DNA of 64,000 bases from Rothia gullae (GTDB lineage Bacteria > Actinomycetota > Actinomycetes > Actinomycetales > Micrococcaceae): assembly GCF_024294905.1 (NCBI RefSeq), contig NZ_JANCOC010000013.1:1-64000 (forward strand), read 5' to 3'. Shown here piece after piece: positions 23,054-32,659 of the stretch. Every line of letters starts with the position of its first letter. The first letter of the stretch is position 1. Both the position numbers and the translations under genes were made by a program. Below the pieces are notes generated by a model, which saw nothing but the letters and a program-made list of their open reading frames with translations, did no database searches and had not been told where the DNA came from.

Positions 23054-24319
23054 ATGAGTACCGCAGCTGAACAGAATGCCGCAGGCACCCCTCAGCTGAC
23101 CCTTCACGGTATCGAAGTCCCTGACGTTGTTCCTCTGGAGGCCCCTTCCTTACCGATTCCGACTCTCATCACCACTGAGAGCGGCCTGCGTCGTGCCGCT
23201 GAACAGTTGGCGGCGGCGTCCGGCCCGGTGGCTGTTGATACGGAGCGTGCCCAGGGCATCCGCTACGGTTCACGTGCTTTTTTGGTGCAGCTTAAGCGTG
23301 AAGATCAGCTGTACTTGATTGACCCTGAGGCGTTTAAGGATTTGCGCATTATTAACGATGCCCTGGCGGATGCTGAGTGGGTTATTCACGCCGCAATTCA
23401 GGACTTCCCGAGCCTGGATATGCTCGGTATGCGCCCGAACCGTCTGTTTGATACGGAGCTTGGTGCGCGTCTTGCCGGTCTGGAGCGCGTGAACCTGGGT
23501 GCGACCGTTGAGGAGCTGCTCGGCTATAAGCTGGCGAAGAAGCACTCGAAGGAAGACTGGTCGCGCCGCCCCCTGCCGGAGTCCTGGCTGAACTATGCAC
23601 TGCTGGACGTTGACGTGCTCATTGATTTGCGTGACGCGTTGGAGGATTTGCTCCGCCAGCAGGGTAAGCTACAGTACGCTCTGGAGGAGTTTGAGTACCT
23701 GTGCAAGACCCCGGTGAAGGATCCTGCAGATCAGCCGGAGCGTTGGCGTAAGACGAAGGGCCGCACGATGCTGCGTTCGGTCAAGCAGCTGACGGCGTTG
23801 CGTAACCTGTGGTTTGAGCGTGACTCGCTGGCGCGTAAGAAGGACGTTGACGCGAAGCGTCTGCTGCCCGACTCTGCGATTGTGGAGGCGGCACGCACCA
23901 TGCCGCGTAACGTGCCCACGATTATGTCAATTCCCGGTTTTCAGACGCGCAGTTTGCGTCGTGAGGGCCCGCGTTGGGTGCGTGCTATTGCCGCGGCAGC
24001 ACGCGGTGAGAACGCCGTACCGTTCACTTTACCGTCGACTGCCCCACCGCCGTTGAAGGCGTGGGAGTCTAAGCGCCCAGAGAACTTGGCGCTGTTCACC
24101 GAGGTTCGTCAGGCAATTGATGACCTATCTGAGGAGCTGAATATTCCGGCGCAGAACCTGATCACGACCGATTATGTTCGCCGTCTCTGCTGGGAGCCGC
24201 CGGCTCGTTTTGATGAGCAGACCCTGCTGGATGCACTCGCCGAGTACGGTGCGCGTTCGTGGCAGACGGGTCTGGTTGCCCCCGTGATTGCGCCGATTTT
24301 TGCCCGCCACCTGGGGTAG
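23054..24319 (+). CDS. rnd: Ribonuclease D-like 3'-5' exonuclease with HRDC domain
   Basis: The protein has 421 residues. A DEDD-type exonuclease domain covers about residues 40-215: VAVDTERAQ (DxE), then IHAAIQDFPSLDMLG, FDTELGARLAG and YALLDVDVLIDL (YxxxD). An HRDC-like helical domain follows (VKQLTALRNLWFERDSLARK; RLLPDSAIVEAARTMP). It is predicted to trim structured RNA 3' ends. The start at 23054 has AAAGGA 9 nt upstream; the frame is open to 22937 without a ribosome site. It lies just before dxs, the order seen in other actinobacteria (Rv2681-dxs1 in M. tuberculosis, from memory). Confidence 0.92.
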   Translation: MSTAAEQNAAGTPQLTLHGIEVPDVVPLEAPSLPIPTLITTESGLRRAAEQLAAASGPVAVDTERAQGIRYGSRAFLVQLKREDQLYLIDPEAFKDLRIINDALADAEWVIHAAIQDFPSLDMLGMRPNRLFDTELGARLAGLERVNLGATVEELLGYKLAKKHSKEDWSRRPLPESWLNYALLDVDVLIDLRDALEDLLRQQGKLQYALEEFEYLCKTPVKDPADQPERWRKTKGRTMLRSVKQLTALRNLWFERDSLARKKDVDAKRLLPDSAIVEAARTMPRNVPTIMSIPGFQTRSLRREGPRWVRAIAAAARGENAVPFTLPSTAPPPLKAWESKRPENLALFTEVRQAIDDLSEELNIPAQNLITTDYVRRLCWEPPARFDEQTLLDALAEYGARSWQTGLVAPVIAPIFARHLG

Positions 24320-24355
24320 ATTGGGTAGATTTCTCTAACGCTGAATAGATGTGTG

Positions 24356-24400
24356 TGCCGGTTGGGTGTGTTGCTGATGCGACCCCCCGACCGGCATTTT
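24356..24400 (+). terminator. Terminator after RNase D
   Basis: TGCCGGT (24356-24362) pairs perfectly with ACCGGCA (24390-24396), with GGG/CCC pairing inside, followed by TTTTG. Confidence 0.7.
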
Positions 24401-24410
24401 GTGTACCTCG

Positions 24411-24461
24411 GGAGTTTGACACGGTAGTTTGTCTCGGTATTTTGCCTCAGCAGTTTGTCTC
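24411..24461. repeat. Four degenerate 12-13-bp tandem repeats overlapping a putative promoter
   Basis: The units are GGAGTTTGACAC, GGTAGTTTGTCTC, GGTATTTTGCCTC and AGCAGTTTGTCTC. Within them TTGACA (24416-24421) and TATTTT (24438-24443), 16 bp apart, could be the promoter of the Rieske gene. Confidence 0.5.
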
Positions 24462-24552
24462 CGGTGCAAACGCGAACCAAGCTTAGCCTGCTCTCATTCG
24501 ATTTTTATCCCAAACCGGCATAGGGTGGAGAAAGTACACGAAAGGAACCACC

Positions 24553-25092
24553 ATGCCCGCCCCCAACGGATGCTGCCGCTCTCAGAAGGCATGCGCCTCC
24601 CCCGACTCCCCCGCCGCAGTCGATTCTAACGCCGTCGACGCCGCGGCAGCTACCGTAGCAACTGAATCTTCTGCTCGCCTCTTCTCCCGCCGTGCAACCC
24701 TCATCACCGGTGCCGTCGCATCCGGTGCGTTGCTCGCCTCCTGCGCTGAAGGTGACTCCGACGTCACCCCGCCCGAAGGTAGCGTAGAGATGGGTGCCGC
24801 CTCCGCAGTGGGCGTGGGCAAGGCAGCTAAGCTGACCCACGGTTCCACGACCGTTATCGTCTCTCAGCCGTCTTCTGGAGAGTACAAGGCATTCAGCACC
24901 GTCTGCACCCACCAGGGCTGCCAGGTACAGGTGCAGGATTCCAACCGCATCGTGTGCCCCTGCCACGGCTCCGAGTACGCCGTAGCTGACGGCTCGGTCG
25001 TGCACGGCCCTGCAGAGGAGGCGCTGACCAGCTACCCGGTGCAGGTGAAGGGCGGCAAAATTTTCGTCACCCACACCTCCAACGATTCCTAA
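24553..25092 (+). CDS. Rieske (2Fe-2S) lipoprotein
   Basis: The protein has 179 residues. Cluster-binding motifs CTHQGC and CPCHGSEY (about residues 118-143) give the two Cys and two His ligands. Upstream, RRATLITGAVASGALLASC combines a Tat-like twin arginine with a lipobox Cys, so it is predicted to be exported folded and anchored to the outer face of the membrane. A separate actinobacterial cytochrome bc1 Rieske protein would have three TM helices, so this is a stand-alone electron carrier with an unknown partner. The N-terminus contains four cysteines (CC, C, and the lipobox C) of unclear role. The gene is single and closed by a terminator. Confidence 0.9.
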   Translation: MPAPNGCCRSQKACASPDSPAAVDSNAVDAAAATVATESSARLFSRRATLITGAVASGALLASCAEGDSDVTPPEGSVEMGAASAVGVGKAAKLTHGSTTVIVSQPSSGEYKAFSTVCTHQGCQVQVQDSNRIVCPCHGSEYAVADGSVVHGPAEEALTSYPVQVKGGKIFVTHTSNDS

Positions 25093-25113
25093 ACCGGCGG
25101 CTCAGACCCTACA

Positions 25114-25145
25114 TACAGTAAAACCTACGTACAGTAAAACCTACG
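25114..25145. repeat. Two tandem 16-bp repeats
   Basis: TACAGTAAAACCTACG occurs twice head to tail between the Rieske stop and its terminator. Confidence 0.8.
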
Positions 25146-25152
25146 TGAAGCA

Positions 25153-25186
25153 AAGCTCCGCCCATCACAATCGATAGGCGGAGCTT
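25153..25186. terminator. Terminator between Rieske gene and dxs
   Basis: AAGCTCCGCC pairs perfectly with GGCGGAGCTT (10 bp, 14-nt loop). The flanking genes converge, so it probably serves both. Confidence 0.75.
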
Positions 25187-25274
25187 CTTGCTGTCTTATG
25201 GTGCCCGATGCTACTAATGCTTGCTATTGCGGCGCTCAGAGCGGAACGCAGGGCGGGCACTCAGGTACGACCGC

Positions 25275-27347
25275 TTAGCGGGTGTGGCGCGGCTTCTGGC
25301 CCTCTTCACGAGCGAACGGAACCTTATCGCCTGCCAGCTGCGCACGCAAATCCGCGATAATGGTTTCGGCGGTCAGGCCAACCTCCTCCAGAATCTGCTC
25401 GCGAGAAGCATGCGGAATGAACTCCGCCGGAAGACCCAGCTCGCTCAGCGCGGTATCCACGCCAGCCGCACGCATTTCCTGGCGGATGCGCGAACCCACG
25501 CCGCCGGAACGCACGCCGTCCTCAATGGTCACCACAATGCGGTGGTCACGAGCCAGCTCAACGACCGAAGACGGCACCGGCATCACCCAGCGCGGGTCAA
25601 CCACGGTGGACTGAATACCCTCGGCGGCAAGCACCTTGGACGCTTCCAGAGCCACGCGAGCCATAGCGCCCACGGCAACGAACAGTACGTCACGCTGACC
25701 GGTTTCCGGGTGGGGTTCACCGGTGCGTGCCAGCACGTCCACACCGTCGCTGCGGCGCTCCAGGGCGGGAATGTCCTCGCCCACAGAGCCCTTCGGGTAG
25801 CGAATCACGGTCGGTGCGTCGTTAATAGCTACAGCCTCACGCAACTCTTCGCGCAGAGTCGCGCCATCACGCGGAGCCGCCAGGTGCAGACCCGGAATGA
25901 ACTGCAACATCGCCAAATCCCACATGCCGTGGTGGCTTGCACCGTCCGGGCCGGTAATGCCGGAGCGGTCCAGCACCACGGTCACGCCCGCCTTGTGCAG
26001 GGCAACGTCCATGAGCAGCTGGTCAAAGCCGCGGTTCAGGAAGGTTGCGTAGAGGGCAACCACCGGGTGCATGCCGCCGTACGCCAGGCCGGCGCTCATC
26101 GCCACGGCGTGCTGCTCAGCGATACCTACGTCAATAACGCGCTCGGGGTGGCGCTTCTGGAATTCACGCAGACCCACGGGAATGAGCATCGCACCGGTAA
26201 TACCGACGACATTCTCCTGCTCATCCGCAATATCTGCGATTTCACGGCCAAAGACGCTCGTCCACGACTCGGAGGTGCTGGTCGAAACATCCTCACCGGT
26301 CAGCGGGTCAATCTGGCCCACCGCGTGGAACTGGTCGTCCTCATTCGCGCGGGCGGGCGCGTAACCGTGGCCCTTCTCGGTAATGGCGTGCACAATCACC
26401 GGGCCGGCGTAGTTCTTCGCCGCGGTCAGTGCGTTCTCCACAGCCTGCTGGTCGTGGCCGTCAATCGGGCCCACGTACTTCATACCCAGGTCTTCAAAAA
26501 TGCCCTTGGGTACGACGACGTCCTTAATGCCCGCCTTCATGCCGTGCAGGCCGCGGTACACCATCTGACCGACGGGGCCGCCACGCTGCAGACCGATGCG
26601 CACCGCATCCAGCGCGTGGTCGTAGCGGTGATCGAGGCGCACACGATCCACCTGCTGCTGCACACCGTGCTTGAGCTCGGAGAGCTGGTTCGCGAAACCA
26701 CCAATGGTCGGCGCATAGGAGCGGCCGTTATCGTTGACCACGATCACGACCTTGCGGGTGCGGTCGGCAGCAATATTATTCACAGCCTCCCACGCCATGC
26801 CGCCGGTCAGCGCGCCGTCACCAATAAGAACCACGGTGTAGCGGTCATCTTCACCGTTGAGCTTGTGCGCGCGAGAAATACCGTCAGCCCACGAAATCGA
26901 GCTGGAGGCGTGCGAAGATGCAATAATGTCATGCTCAGACTCGCCACGATCCGGGTAACCCGACAGGCCGCCCTTCTGACGCAGAGTCTTAAACGCGTGA
27001 CGACCAGTCACAAGCTTATGCACATAGGACTGGTGGCCGGTGTCGAAAAGAATATTATCCTTGGGAGATTCGAAGACCCGGTGAATACCGAGGGTCAGCT
27101 CCACAACGCCCAGGTTCGGACCCAGGTGACCGCCGGTCGCCGACACGTTCGTCACGATGAACTGGCGGATTTCCTTAGAGAGCTCCTCCAGCTGCTTGTA
27201 GCTGAGGTTCTGCAAGTCCGCCGGGGACTGAATACCCGGGAGCAACTTGGCAGTGGCACCATCGCCAATGCTGTAGTCGGCGGTGGGTGCGCTACCGGCG
27301 GCGCTATTCGGGGTCTCCTCCTGCGGCAATGCATTTTCAGCGGACAT
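25275..27347 (-). CDS. dxs: 1-deoxy-D-xylulose-5-phosphate synthase
   Basis: Dxs (690 aa) condenses pyruvate and glyceraldehyde-3-phosphate in the first step of the MEP isoprenoid pathway, using thiamine diphosphate. The cofactor motif runs from GDGALTGGMAWEAVNN to VNDNGRS. TGHQSYVHKLVTGR, YATFLNRGFDQLLMDVALH and DRSGITGPDGASHHGMWDL are conserved Dxs segments. An N-terminal extension of about 40 residues precedes the usual start region (IQSPADLQNLSYKQLEEL). GAGGAG lies about 9 nt before the ATG, so the extension is probably real. It appears monocistronic. Confidence 0.97.
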   Translation of the reverse strand: MSAENALPQEETPNSAAGSAPTADYSIGDGATAKLLPGIQSPADLQNLSYKQLEELSKEIRQFIVTNVSATGGHLGPNLGVVELTLGIHRVFESPKDNILFDTGHQSYVHKLVTGRHAFKTLRQKGGLSGYPDRGESEHDIIASSHASSSISWADGISRAHKLNGEDDRYTVVLIGDGALTGGMAWEAVNNIAADRTRKVVIVVNDNGRSYAPTIGGFANQLSELKHGVQQQVDRVRLDHRYDHALDAVRIGLQRGGPVGQMVYRGLHGMKAGIKDVVVPKGIFEDLGMKYVGPIDGHDQQAVENALTAAKNYAGPVIVHAITEKGHGYAPARANEDDQFHAVGQIDPLTGEDVSTSTSESWTSVFGREIADIADEQENVVGITGAMLIPVGLREFQKRHPERVIDVGIAEQHAVAMSAGLAYGGMHPVVALYATFLNRGFDQLLMDVALHKAGVTVVLDRSGITGPDGASHHGMWDLAMLQFIPGLHLAAPRDGATLREELREAVAINDAPTVIRYPKGSVGEDIPALERRSDGVDVLARTGEPHPETGQRDVLFVAVGAMARVALEASKVLAAEGIQSTVVDPRWVMPVPSSVVELARDHRIVVTIEDGVRSGGVGSRIRQEMRAAGVDTALSELGLPAEFIPHASREQILEEVGLTAETIIADLRAQLAGDKVPFAREEGQKPRHTR

Positions 27348-27572
27348 ACACCCACACTCCTCAAGGTCGGGGCACGGCTCATTCCGTGCGTTGGTTCTTC
27401 AATGATTCTACCGTTTACGGTGCCAAAAAGCAGGTTTATGCGCACGCAGAACAAGACGCACCGGGTTGAGCGAAAACGGCCTGAAATAACCCCTAGTGGG
27501 CAGGCTGGTAAACAGCCCAACCCGCCCAACGCTGCGATTATTTGCTTCTTTGTTACGGCTACTAGCTGCGCG
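27348..27572. other. dxs upstream region
   Basis: This 225-bp gap contains the dxs leader and a weak GC-rich hairpin near 27497-27530, which may end the methyltransferase transcript. No convincing promoter or gene was seen. Confidence 0.4.
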
Positions 27573-29222
27573 CTACTTGGTGCGGCGGCGGCGCGGACGA
27601 GGCTTCGCCGGGGCACGCTCAAAAAGCGCCACCGACTCCACATGATGCGTATTCGGGTACATATCAAACGCCCGAAGCTGCACCATGTCCCAACCCAGCT
27701 CACGCAAAATACCGGTGTCACGACCCAGGGATGCCGGGTCGCACGCCACGTACAGAATACGCTTGGGGTCCAGCGCATCCAGGCGTTCCAGGGTGGTTCG
27801 GTTCGCGCCCTCACGGGACGGGTCAAGGACCACCGCATCAATAACGGGGATTTCACCAAACTCAAGGGCGGTCTTCAAGTCCACCAGGTGGCGTGCCACG
27901 TCGCCGCGAATCACCTCAATACGGGTATCCTCAGAGTTATCGGTGCGGGAGCAACCATCCGGCGCAAAGTTCGAGAGCGCATCCTTATGGGTCACAGGGG
28001 AGCCCTCAATGCTGACGACGGTACCCGATGCGCCCACCGCGTCCGCGAGCGCGGCGGTGAACAGGCCCGCGCCGGCGTACAGGTCGAGGGTGCATTCGCC
28101 TTCCTGCGGGCGGAGCATGGTGAGCATGGTTCCGACCATGGTGGAGGGGGCGGCGCGGTGAATCTGCCAGAAACCGCCGGCGGATACCTGGTAGCTGAAT
28201 CGGCGGGAGCCGAAGGTGACTTCTTCGGTGACGGAGCGCAAGCCCGCGCCGAGCAGCTGGTCGCCTTCGGGTACGCGGCGGTAGGGGGTGTGGGAGGAGC
28301 CGGGGCGGCGGCGCTTGGGCTTGCCGTTGGAGGTGGACTGCGGGGTGAAGAAGAGGGAGATTTTGCGCTTGGCGAGCAGTCCCCAGGCGTCGGCTGCCTG
28401 CTGTTCGATGTCCTTGGCGACCTCTTCGATGGAGAAACGCGGGTCAACGATGAACTGCAGTAGGACCCTGCCGCGGGAGGAGACGGTTGCTTCGACTTCG
28501 CGTACACCGCGCAGGTTCAGTTTCTCAAGCTCTAGGTTGCGCAGTTCGGGTGCGGCGAGGGGAAAGTCTACGACCGGTACAGGTTGGGAGGCGCGGTAGG
28601 GGTGCATACCGACGCGCCAGGTGACGGCGGGGCTCTTCTTACCGCCGTTCTTCTGGTTGTCGGGCTCGTTGTCGGGCTGGGTGCGGACCTTGGTCACGTT
28701 GTAGCGCACTCGGGTACGCCAGGACAGGCCCTCGTTGTTACCGCGCAGGGGAAGCTCTTCAACGATGAGGTTGGTTAGCAGGGGCGATTCGAGGGGCAGA
28801 CCGCCCAGTCGGTTGATTTGGGTGCGGACGATATCGGTCTTGTAGCGTCGCTGCTCAGCCAGGCTGATGTGGCCGTATTCCATGCCGCCGAGCAGTTCGG
28901 GTACGCCGGTTGCTACGGCGCGTTCCTCTTCAGTTGCGAGCGCATCCGCCTGGATCCAGGGGTGGGGGCGGCGTGCCAGGGAGGGTACGGGTACGGAGAC
29001 AACATCTGCGAAGTAGAAGCGGCGTTTGGGGCCGATTGCGGTGATGCGTACTTCTGCCTGTTCGCCGACGATGCCGTGACGCACGAAGATGACGCCCTGT
29101 TCGGTGCGCGCTACGAAGGCGCCGCCGTGTGCGGGTGCCTCGCAGGTGACGGTGAGGGTCTGCCCGACGCTGTATCCGTCTACTTTTTTGGAGGCGGCAG
29201 GCGTGGTAGCAGTGTGGGTCAC
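27573..29222 (-). CDS. TRAM-domain RNA (uracil-C5) methyltransferase, RlmCD/TrmA family
   Basis: The enzyme (549 aa) methylates uridine in rRNA or tRNA with SAM. An N-terminal TRAM/OB domain (about 15-70: VGQTLTVTCEAPAHGGAFVA) binds RNA. The SAM site is LDLYAGAGLFTAALADAVG. Motif IV reads LDPSREGANR where most relatives have DPPR, and the catalytic Cys lies in YVACDPASLGRD. No iron-sulfur cysteines are evident in the TRAM part, unlike E. coli RlmD. The start is GTG at 29222 with TAGGAG 9 nt upstream; the nearby ATG is out of frame. The position beside the KimA-like and ceoB/ceoC genes is conserved in actinobacteria. Confidence 0.9.
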   Translation of the reverse strand: MTHTATTPAASKKVDGYSVGQTLTVTCEAPAHGGAFVARTEQGVIFVRHGIVGEQAEVRITAIGPKRRFYFADVVSVPVPSLARRPHPWIQADALATEEERAVATGVPELLGGMEYGHISLAEQRRYKTDIVRTQINRLGGLPLESPLLTNLIVEELPLRGNNEGLSWRTRVRYNVTKVRTQPDNEPDNQKNGGKKSPAVTWRVGMHPYRASQPVPVVDFPLAAPELRNLELEKLNLRGVREVEATVSSRGRVLLQFIVDPRFSIEEVAKDIEQQAADAWGLLAKRKISLFFTPQSTSNGKPKRRRPGSSHTPYRRVPEGDQLLGAGLRSVTEEVTFGSRRFSYQVSAGGFWQIHRAAPSTMVGTMLTMLRPQEGECTLDLYAGAGLFTAALADAVGASGTVVSIEGSPVTHKDALSNFAPDGCSRTDNSEDTRIEVIRGDVARHLVDLKTALEFGEIPVIDAVVLDPSREGANRTTLERLDALDPKRILYVACDPASLGRDTGILRELGWDMVQLRAFDMYPNTHHVESVALFERAPAKPRPRRRRTK

Positions 29223-29405
29223 AGCATTGTCTCCTAAGGAATCACTTAATGTGAACTATTTTATACCGGATTGTGCCTTTGCTCCGGTTCCGACGCCCCC
29301 GCATGGGGCGCCTCATCCATTGCAAAAGGCAAAGTCCAGGCGCTACGCGGGGTGCTCAAGCTAAGTTGCGGGGCAATTGACGAGCTCGGCGCCGGGTAAA
29401 TATTT

Positions 29406-29465
29406 CTGGGTGCTGGGCAGCCATGCTGGGCGCTGGGCAGTCATGCTGGGCGCTGGGCAGTTACT
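29406..29465. repeat. Three tandem 20-bp repeats at the end of the permease gene
   Basis: The units are CTGGGTGCTGGGCAGCCATG, CTGGGCGCTGGGCAGTCATG and CTGGGCGCTGGGCAGTTACT. The last overlaps the permease stop codon at 29464-29466. No terminator hairpin is obvious in the 240-bp gap to the methyltransferase gene, where a small GC hairpin lies near 29294-29310. Confidence 0.85.
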
Positions 29466-31656
29466 ACGGCTGGCGTTTCTTCTCGCGCGCCACAGCGTCC
29501 ACCTCGTGCAGGCGGCCGCGGTACACCGCGTGGCGGTTGCTTTGAGTCAATTCACGGCCGCCACCGGCTGAACGAGTAATCTTCGGGGCGACAGCTGCCG
29601 TTGGGCCTTCTGCTTCTACCGTTGATTCTTCGCTTTGTAAACGCTGATCAAAAATCTCATCATACACCTCATCCTCGTGCATCGCCCAGGGTACGGTCGC
29701 CGTCATGACGCCAGGCTCGTGCAGAAGCGCCTGCTTGAGGCGGCGCACCGTGCGGCGGTGCAGAAGACGCTGCCACCAGTGCTCCACCACAAACTCCGGC
29801 AGGTACACCACCAAAATATCGCGCGGTGACTTCTTGCGGCGGCGGCGAATATACGAGACGACAGCATCCACCGTGTCACGATACGGCGAATCAATGACCG
29901 ACAGTGGCACCGGAATACCGAGGGCGTACCAGCGTTTCTTCACAATCTCCAGGGCGGCGCGGTCATTGTTGACCGTTAGCGCCTCAATCGTGGAGGGGCG
30001 GCCGGCACGCGCATAGGAGAGGGCACGAACCGCCGGGCGGCGCACACGCTCCACGTACACGATGGCGTGTACACGCGAAGGCAGGGCCGCCACATCCGCA
30101 ACGGATTCGGCGTTCAGGGGGATGTCCAGGGCGGCATCCACCGCATCGTAGTGGCGGCGAGTCACAACCATACCTCCAACCATCAGGGCAATCATTCCAA
30201 GGGAGAGCCACGCACCGGCGGCGAACTTCGTCACCACGACGATGACCAGCACTGCGGCGGTTATGACCACACCCACCGCAGAGACAGCAATATCACGAAT
30301 CAGGGCGCGGCGCGGCATCTGCGCGAGAGTAATACGTAGCAGGCGCATGCGGTAGCGCACCACCGCCAGTTGCACCAGCGCCATGGACAGGCACATGCCC
30401 ACAATGTACAGCTGAATCAGCGAGTACACGTCCGAACCGAAAACGGTGGTGAGGAAAATTGAGGATGCCGACAGCGCCAGCACACCGTTTGCGTACAGGC
30501 CGCGTGATTCCACGCTACGGAAGAACACAGGCAGGTACTGGTAATCAGCCAGCGACGAGGCAATCACCGGGAAGCCCGTAAACGCAGTCAGCGAGGCGAT
30601 AATTAGCACGCCCACCGTGGCAAACACCAGCAGCTGCGCGAAGAACGGCACACCCTGATAAATCGCCAAAGCAACCTGGTACAGCGCCGGCTTCTGGTGG
30701 AAATACTCCCCCGGCGTGTGCCCGTCAATGAACAAGAAACGGGTCGTATCATGCACCATGTGCACGCGGGTTGCCGCCGCAAAACCGAGCAGGCTCACCA
30801 GCAGGACCGAGGTAATCAGGCCCATCAGCATCATGGTGACCGCCGCATTATATTTCTTCGGGCGGCGGAAATACTTCACCGAATTAGAGATTGTAGAAAC
30901 ACCCGAGAACGCCACCAAGCCGGCAGAGAACGAACGTGCTAGAAGTAGCACCAGCGCCAAGCCTTCCAGAGCATAATCGTGGTATTCGGGGGCAATCACG
31001 TAGGTCGCCGATTCCGCCAGCGGCAGAGTACCCGTGGCGATACGAACCCAACCCACAATGAGGGTGACCCCCAACAGCGCCAAGAAAACGTACATCGGCC
31101 AGTACGCGATCTTTCCCAGCAGCTGCACGCCACGCAACGCAAACAGGGTCAGGGCAACGATGAGCAGCACCGCAATGAGGGTGCGCCAATCCTGAATCTG
31201 CGGGTACAGCGCCACCAAAAACGAGGAGGCCGAAGACATAGACACCGCCACCGTGAGCATATAGTCCATCAGCGAGGATGCACCCATCACGATCGAGGGC
31301 AACGCACCCAGTTTGCGGTGCACCAGCTGAATATCGCCTTCGGAAGCGATTTGGTTGATGTTGTACCGGTACGTGCCAATCACCAGCAGACCGACCATCG
31401 CCACACCCAAACCAATCCAGGGTGAAAAAGCGAGCGCAGAGGCACCCGCAGCGGCAAGGGTCAGGATCATCTGGTCGGCTGCGTAGGCGACCGAAGAGAT
31501 GCCGTCGGCACCGAAAAGAGGCAGGGCGTAGCGCTTCGGCAGTGCGACTGCCGAAAGATTTCGCGTGCTGACCGGCTGACCGGTCAGGGCGATGCGCATC
31601 CTATCCCAACGATTCCTCACGCTGTTAAGGCTATCGGTCACGGCTTCAAAGCTCAA
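29464..31656 (-). CDS. APC-superfamily permease, KimA-like potassium importer candidate
   Basis: The protein has 730 residues. About 12 membrane helices cover residues 45-510, starting with FGADGISSVAYAADQMILTL, the APC first-helix region also seen in KimA/YdaO. A soluble C-terminal domain of about 200 residues follows (VHAIVYVERVRRPAVRAL; YRDTVDAVVSYI; DILVVYLPEFVVEHWW), similar to the cytoplasmic part of KimA-type transporters. KimA imports potassium and is inhibited by c-di-AMP. The substrate here is inferred from that similarity and from the divergent pair of TrkA/RCK genes 136 bp away. Annotation as amino-acid permease is the common alternative. Confidence 0.75.
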   Translation of the reverse strand: MSFEAVTDSLNSVRNRWDRMRIALTGQPVSTRNLSAVALPKRYALPLFGADGISSVAYAADQMILTLAAAGASALAFSPWIGLGVAMVGLLVIGTYRYNINQIASEGDIQLVHRKLGALPSIVMGASSLMDYMLTVAVSMSSASSFLVALYPQIQDWRTLIAVLLIVALTLFALRGVQLLGKIAYWPMYVFLALLGVTLIVGWVRIATGTLPLAESATYVIAPEYHDYALEGLALVLLLARSFSAGLVAFSGVSTISNSVKYFRRPKKYNAAVTMMLMGLITSVLLVSLLGFAAATRVHMVHDTTRFLFIDGHTPGEYFHQKPALYQVALAIYQGVPFFAQLLVFATVGVLIIASLTAFTGFPVIASSLADYQYLPVFFRSVESRGLYANGVLALSASSIFLTTVFGSDVYSLIQLYIVGMCLSMALVQLAVVRYRMRLLRITLAQMPRRALIRDIAVSAVGVVITAAVLVIVVVTKFAAGAWLSLGMIALMVGGMVVTRRHYDAVDAALDIPLNAESVADVAALPSRVHAIVYVERVRRPAVRALSYARAGRPSTIEALTVNNDRAALEIVKKRWYALGIPVPLSVIDSPYRDTVDAVVSYIRRRRKKSPRDILVVYLPEFVVEHWWQRLLHRRTVRRLKQALLHEPGVMTATVPWAMHEDEVYDEIFDQRLQSEESTVEAEGPTAAVAPKITRSAGGGRELTQSNRHAVYRGRLHEVDAVAREKKRQP

Positions 31657-31792
31657 TTTTATTCAGCCGAATAGTGGGCATTGCGAGCGGAATATCACGG
31701 AGTATCGGCGTGGAGGCTCACCCGCCCATTACACTGGTAGAGGTAGGCGGTAACGCCTTATCACCGTAAATCATCAACACTCGGAGGGATGT

Positions 31793-32659
31793 ATGCCTCA
31801 CTTCGTCATTATGGGTGCCGGACGCGTGGGCGTCATGCTGGCGCGCACTCTGGAAGCTTCAGGGCATACAGTCGCCGTCATTGATCAGGACGAACGTGCT
31901 TTCCAGCCGCTGCGTAAAGGCTTTGAGGGCCGTCTGGTGACCGGTGTCGGCTTTGATGAAGACACCCTCAAGCGTGCCGGCATTACCGAGGCATACGCTT
32001 TTGCCGCCGTCTCTTCGGGCGATAACTCGAATATTATTGCCGCCCGTGTGGCACGCGAAATGTTCAAGGTGAAGAACGTTGTGGCGCGTGTGTACGACCC
32101 GAACCGCGCCGAGTTCTTCCAGCGCATGGGCATTCCTACGGTGGCATCGGTGCGTTGGTCCACCGACCAGGTGCTGCGACGCCTACTGCCCGAGCAGGCG
32201 CTCAAGGGTGATTTCCGCGAACCCTCGGGCCGCCTCATGCTCACCGAAATTCCTCTCAACGACGGTTGGGCGGGCCACGCCCTGACCAGCATCGAACGTG
32301 CCGCCGGGGTGCGTATCGCCTACATCACCCGATTCGGTGAGGGCATGCTCCCCCGCCCCGACACCGCCTACCAGCAGGGCGATAGTGTACACGTCATGAT
32401 GCGCACCGACGACGTTGCGGACGTAACCCTTATTCTTTCCCGCCCGCCGCGCGTTGAAGACCAAGAAGTGGAGGCGGACTACGCCCCCGCCTCGGGCCAC
32501 CGCAAGCACCCCCACGCCCCGAAGAAACCCGCCGAACAGAAGCACAACGACGCACCCGTTGCCGAGCATGAGTTCCACCTCGGTGATACTCCCCCGGAGT
32601 TGCCCGACCCCCTCGAGCTCATCGGCCGCTATCGTGATTCCTCGAAAGGTAAGAAGTAA
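31793..32659 (+). CDS. ceoB: TrkA-family potassium uptake regulatory protein (CeoB type)
   Basis: The protein has 288 residues. The RCK_N Rossmann motif is FVIMGAGRVGVMLARTLEASG with VIDQDE (dinucleotide binding). The RCK_C domain lies in the second half (GRLMLTEIPLNDGWAGHAL; GDSVHVMMRTDDV). A polar C-terminal tail of about 60 residues (HRKHPHAPKKPAEQKHNDAP) is unusual for TrkA proteins. RCK proteins gate potassium transport in response to nucleotides. A GGAGGG lies upstream of the ATG. The next gene begins directly at its stop, so they form an operon. Confidence 0.9.
   Translation: MPHFVIMGAGRVGVMLARTLEASGHTVAVIDQDERAFQPLRKGFEGRLVTGVGFDEDTLKRAGITEAYAFAAVSSGDNSNIIAARVAREMFKVKNVVARVYDPNRAEFFQRMGIPTVASVRWSTDQVLRRLLPEQALKGDFREPSGRLMLTEIPLNDGWAGHALTSIERAAGVRIAYITRFGEGMLPRPDTAYQQGDSVHVMMRTDDVADVTLILSRPPRVEDQEVEADYAPASGHRKHPHAPKKPAEQKHNDAPVAEHEFHLGDTPPELPDPLELIGRYRDSSKGKK

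Noticed and set aside
24553..25092. QcrA, the Rieske subunit of cytochrome bc1
   Set aside because: Actinobacterial QcrA has three N-terminal TM helices and sits with qcrB/qcrC. This protein is a short lipoprotein with no such neighbours.
25221..28463. 1080-codon open frame on the plus strand
   Set aside because: It spans dxs and the RNA methyltransferase in antisense and has His/Arg/Gln-rich composition with no family resemblance. Both minus-strand genes carry full catalytic motifs.
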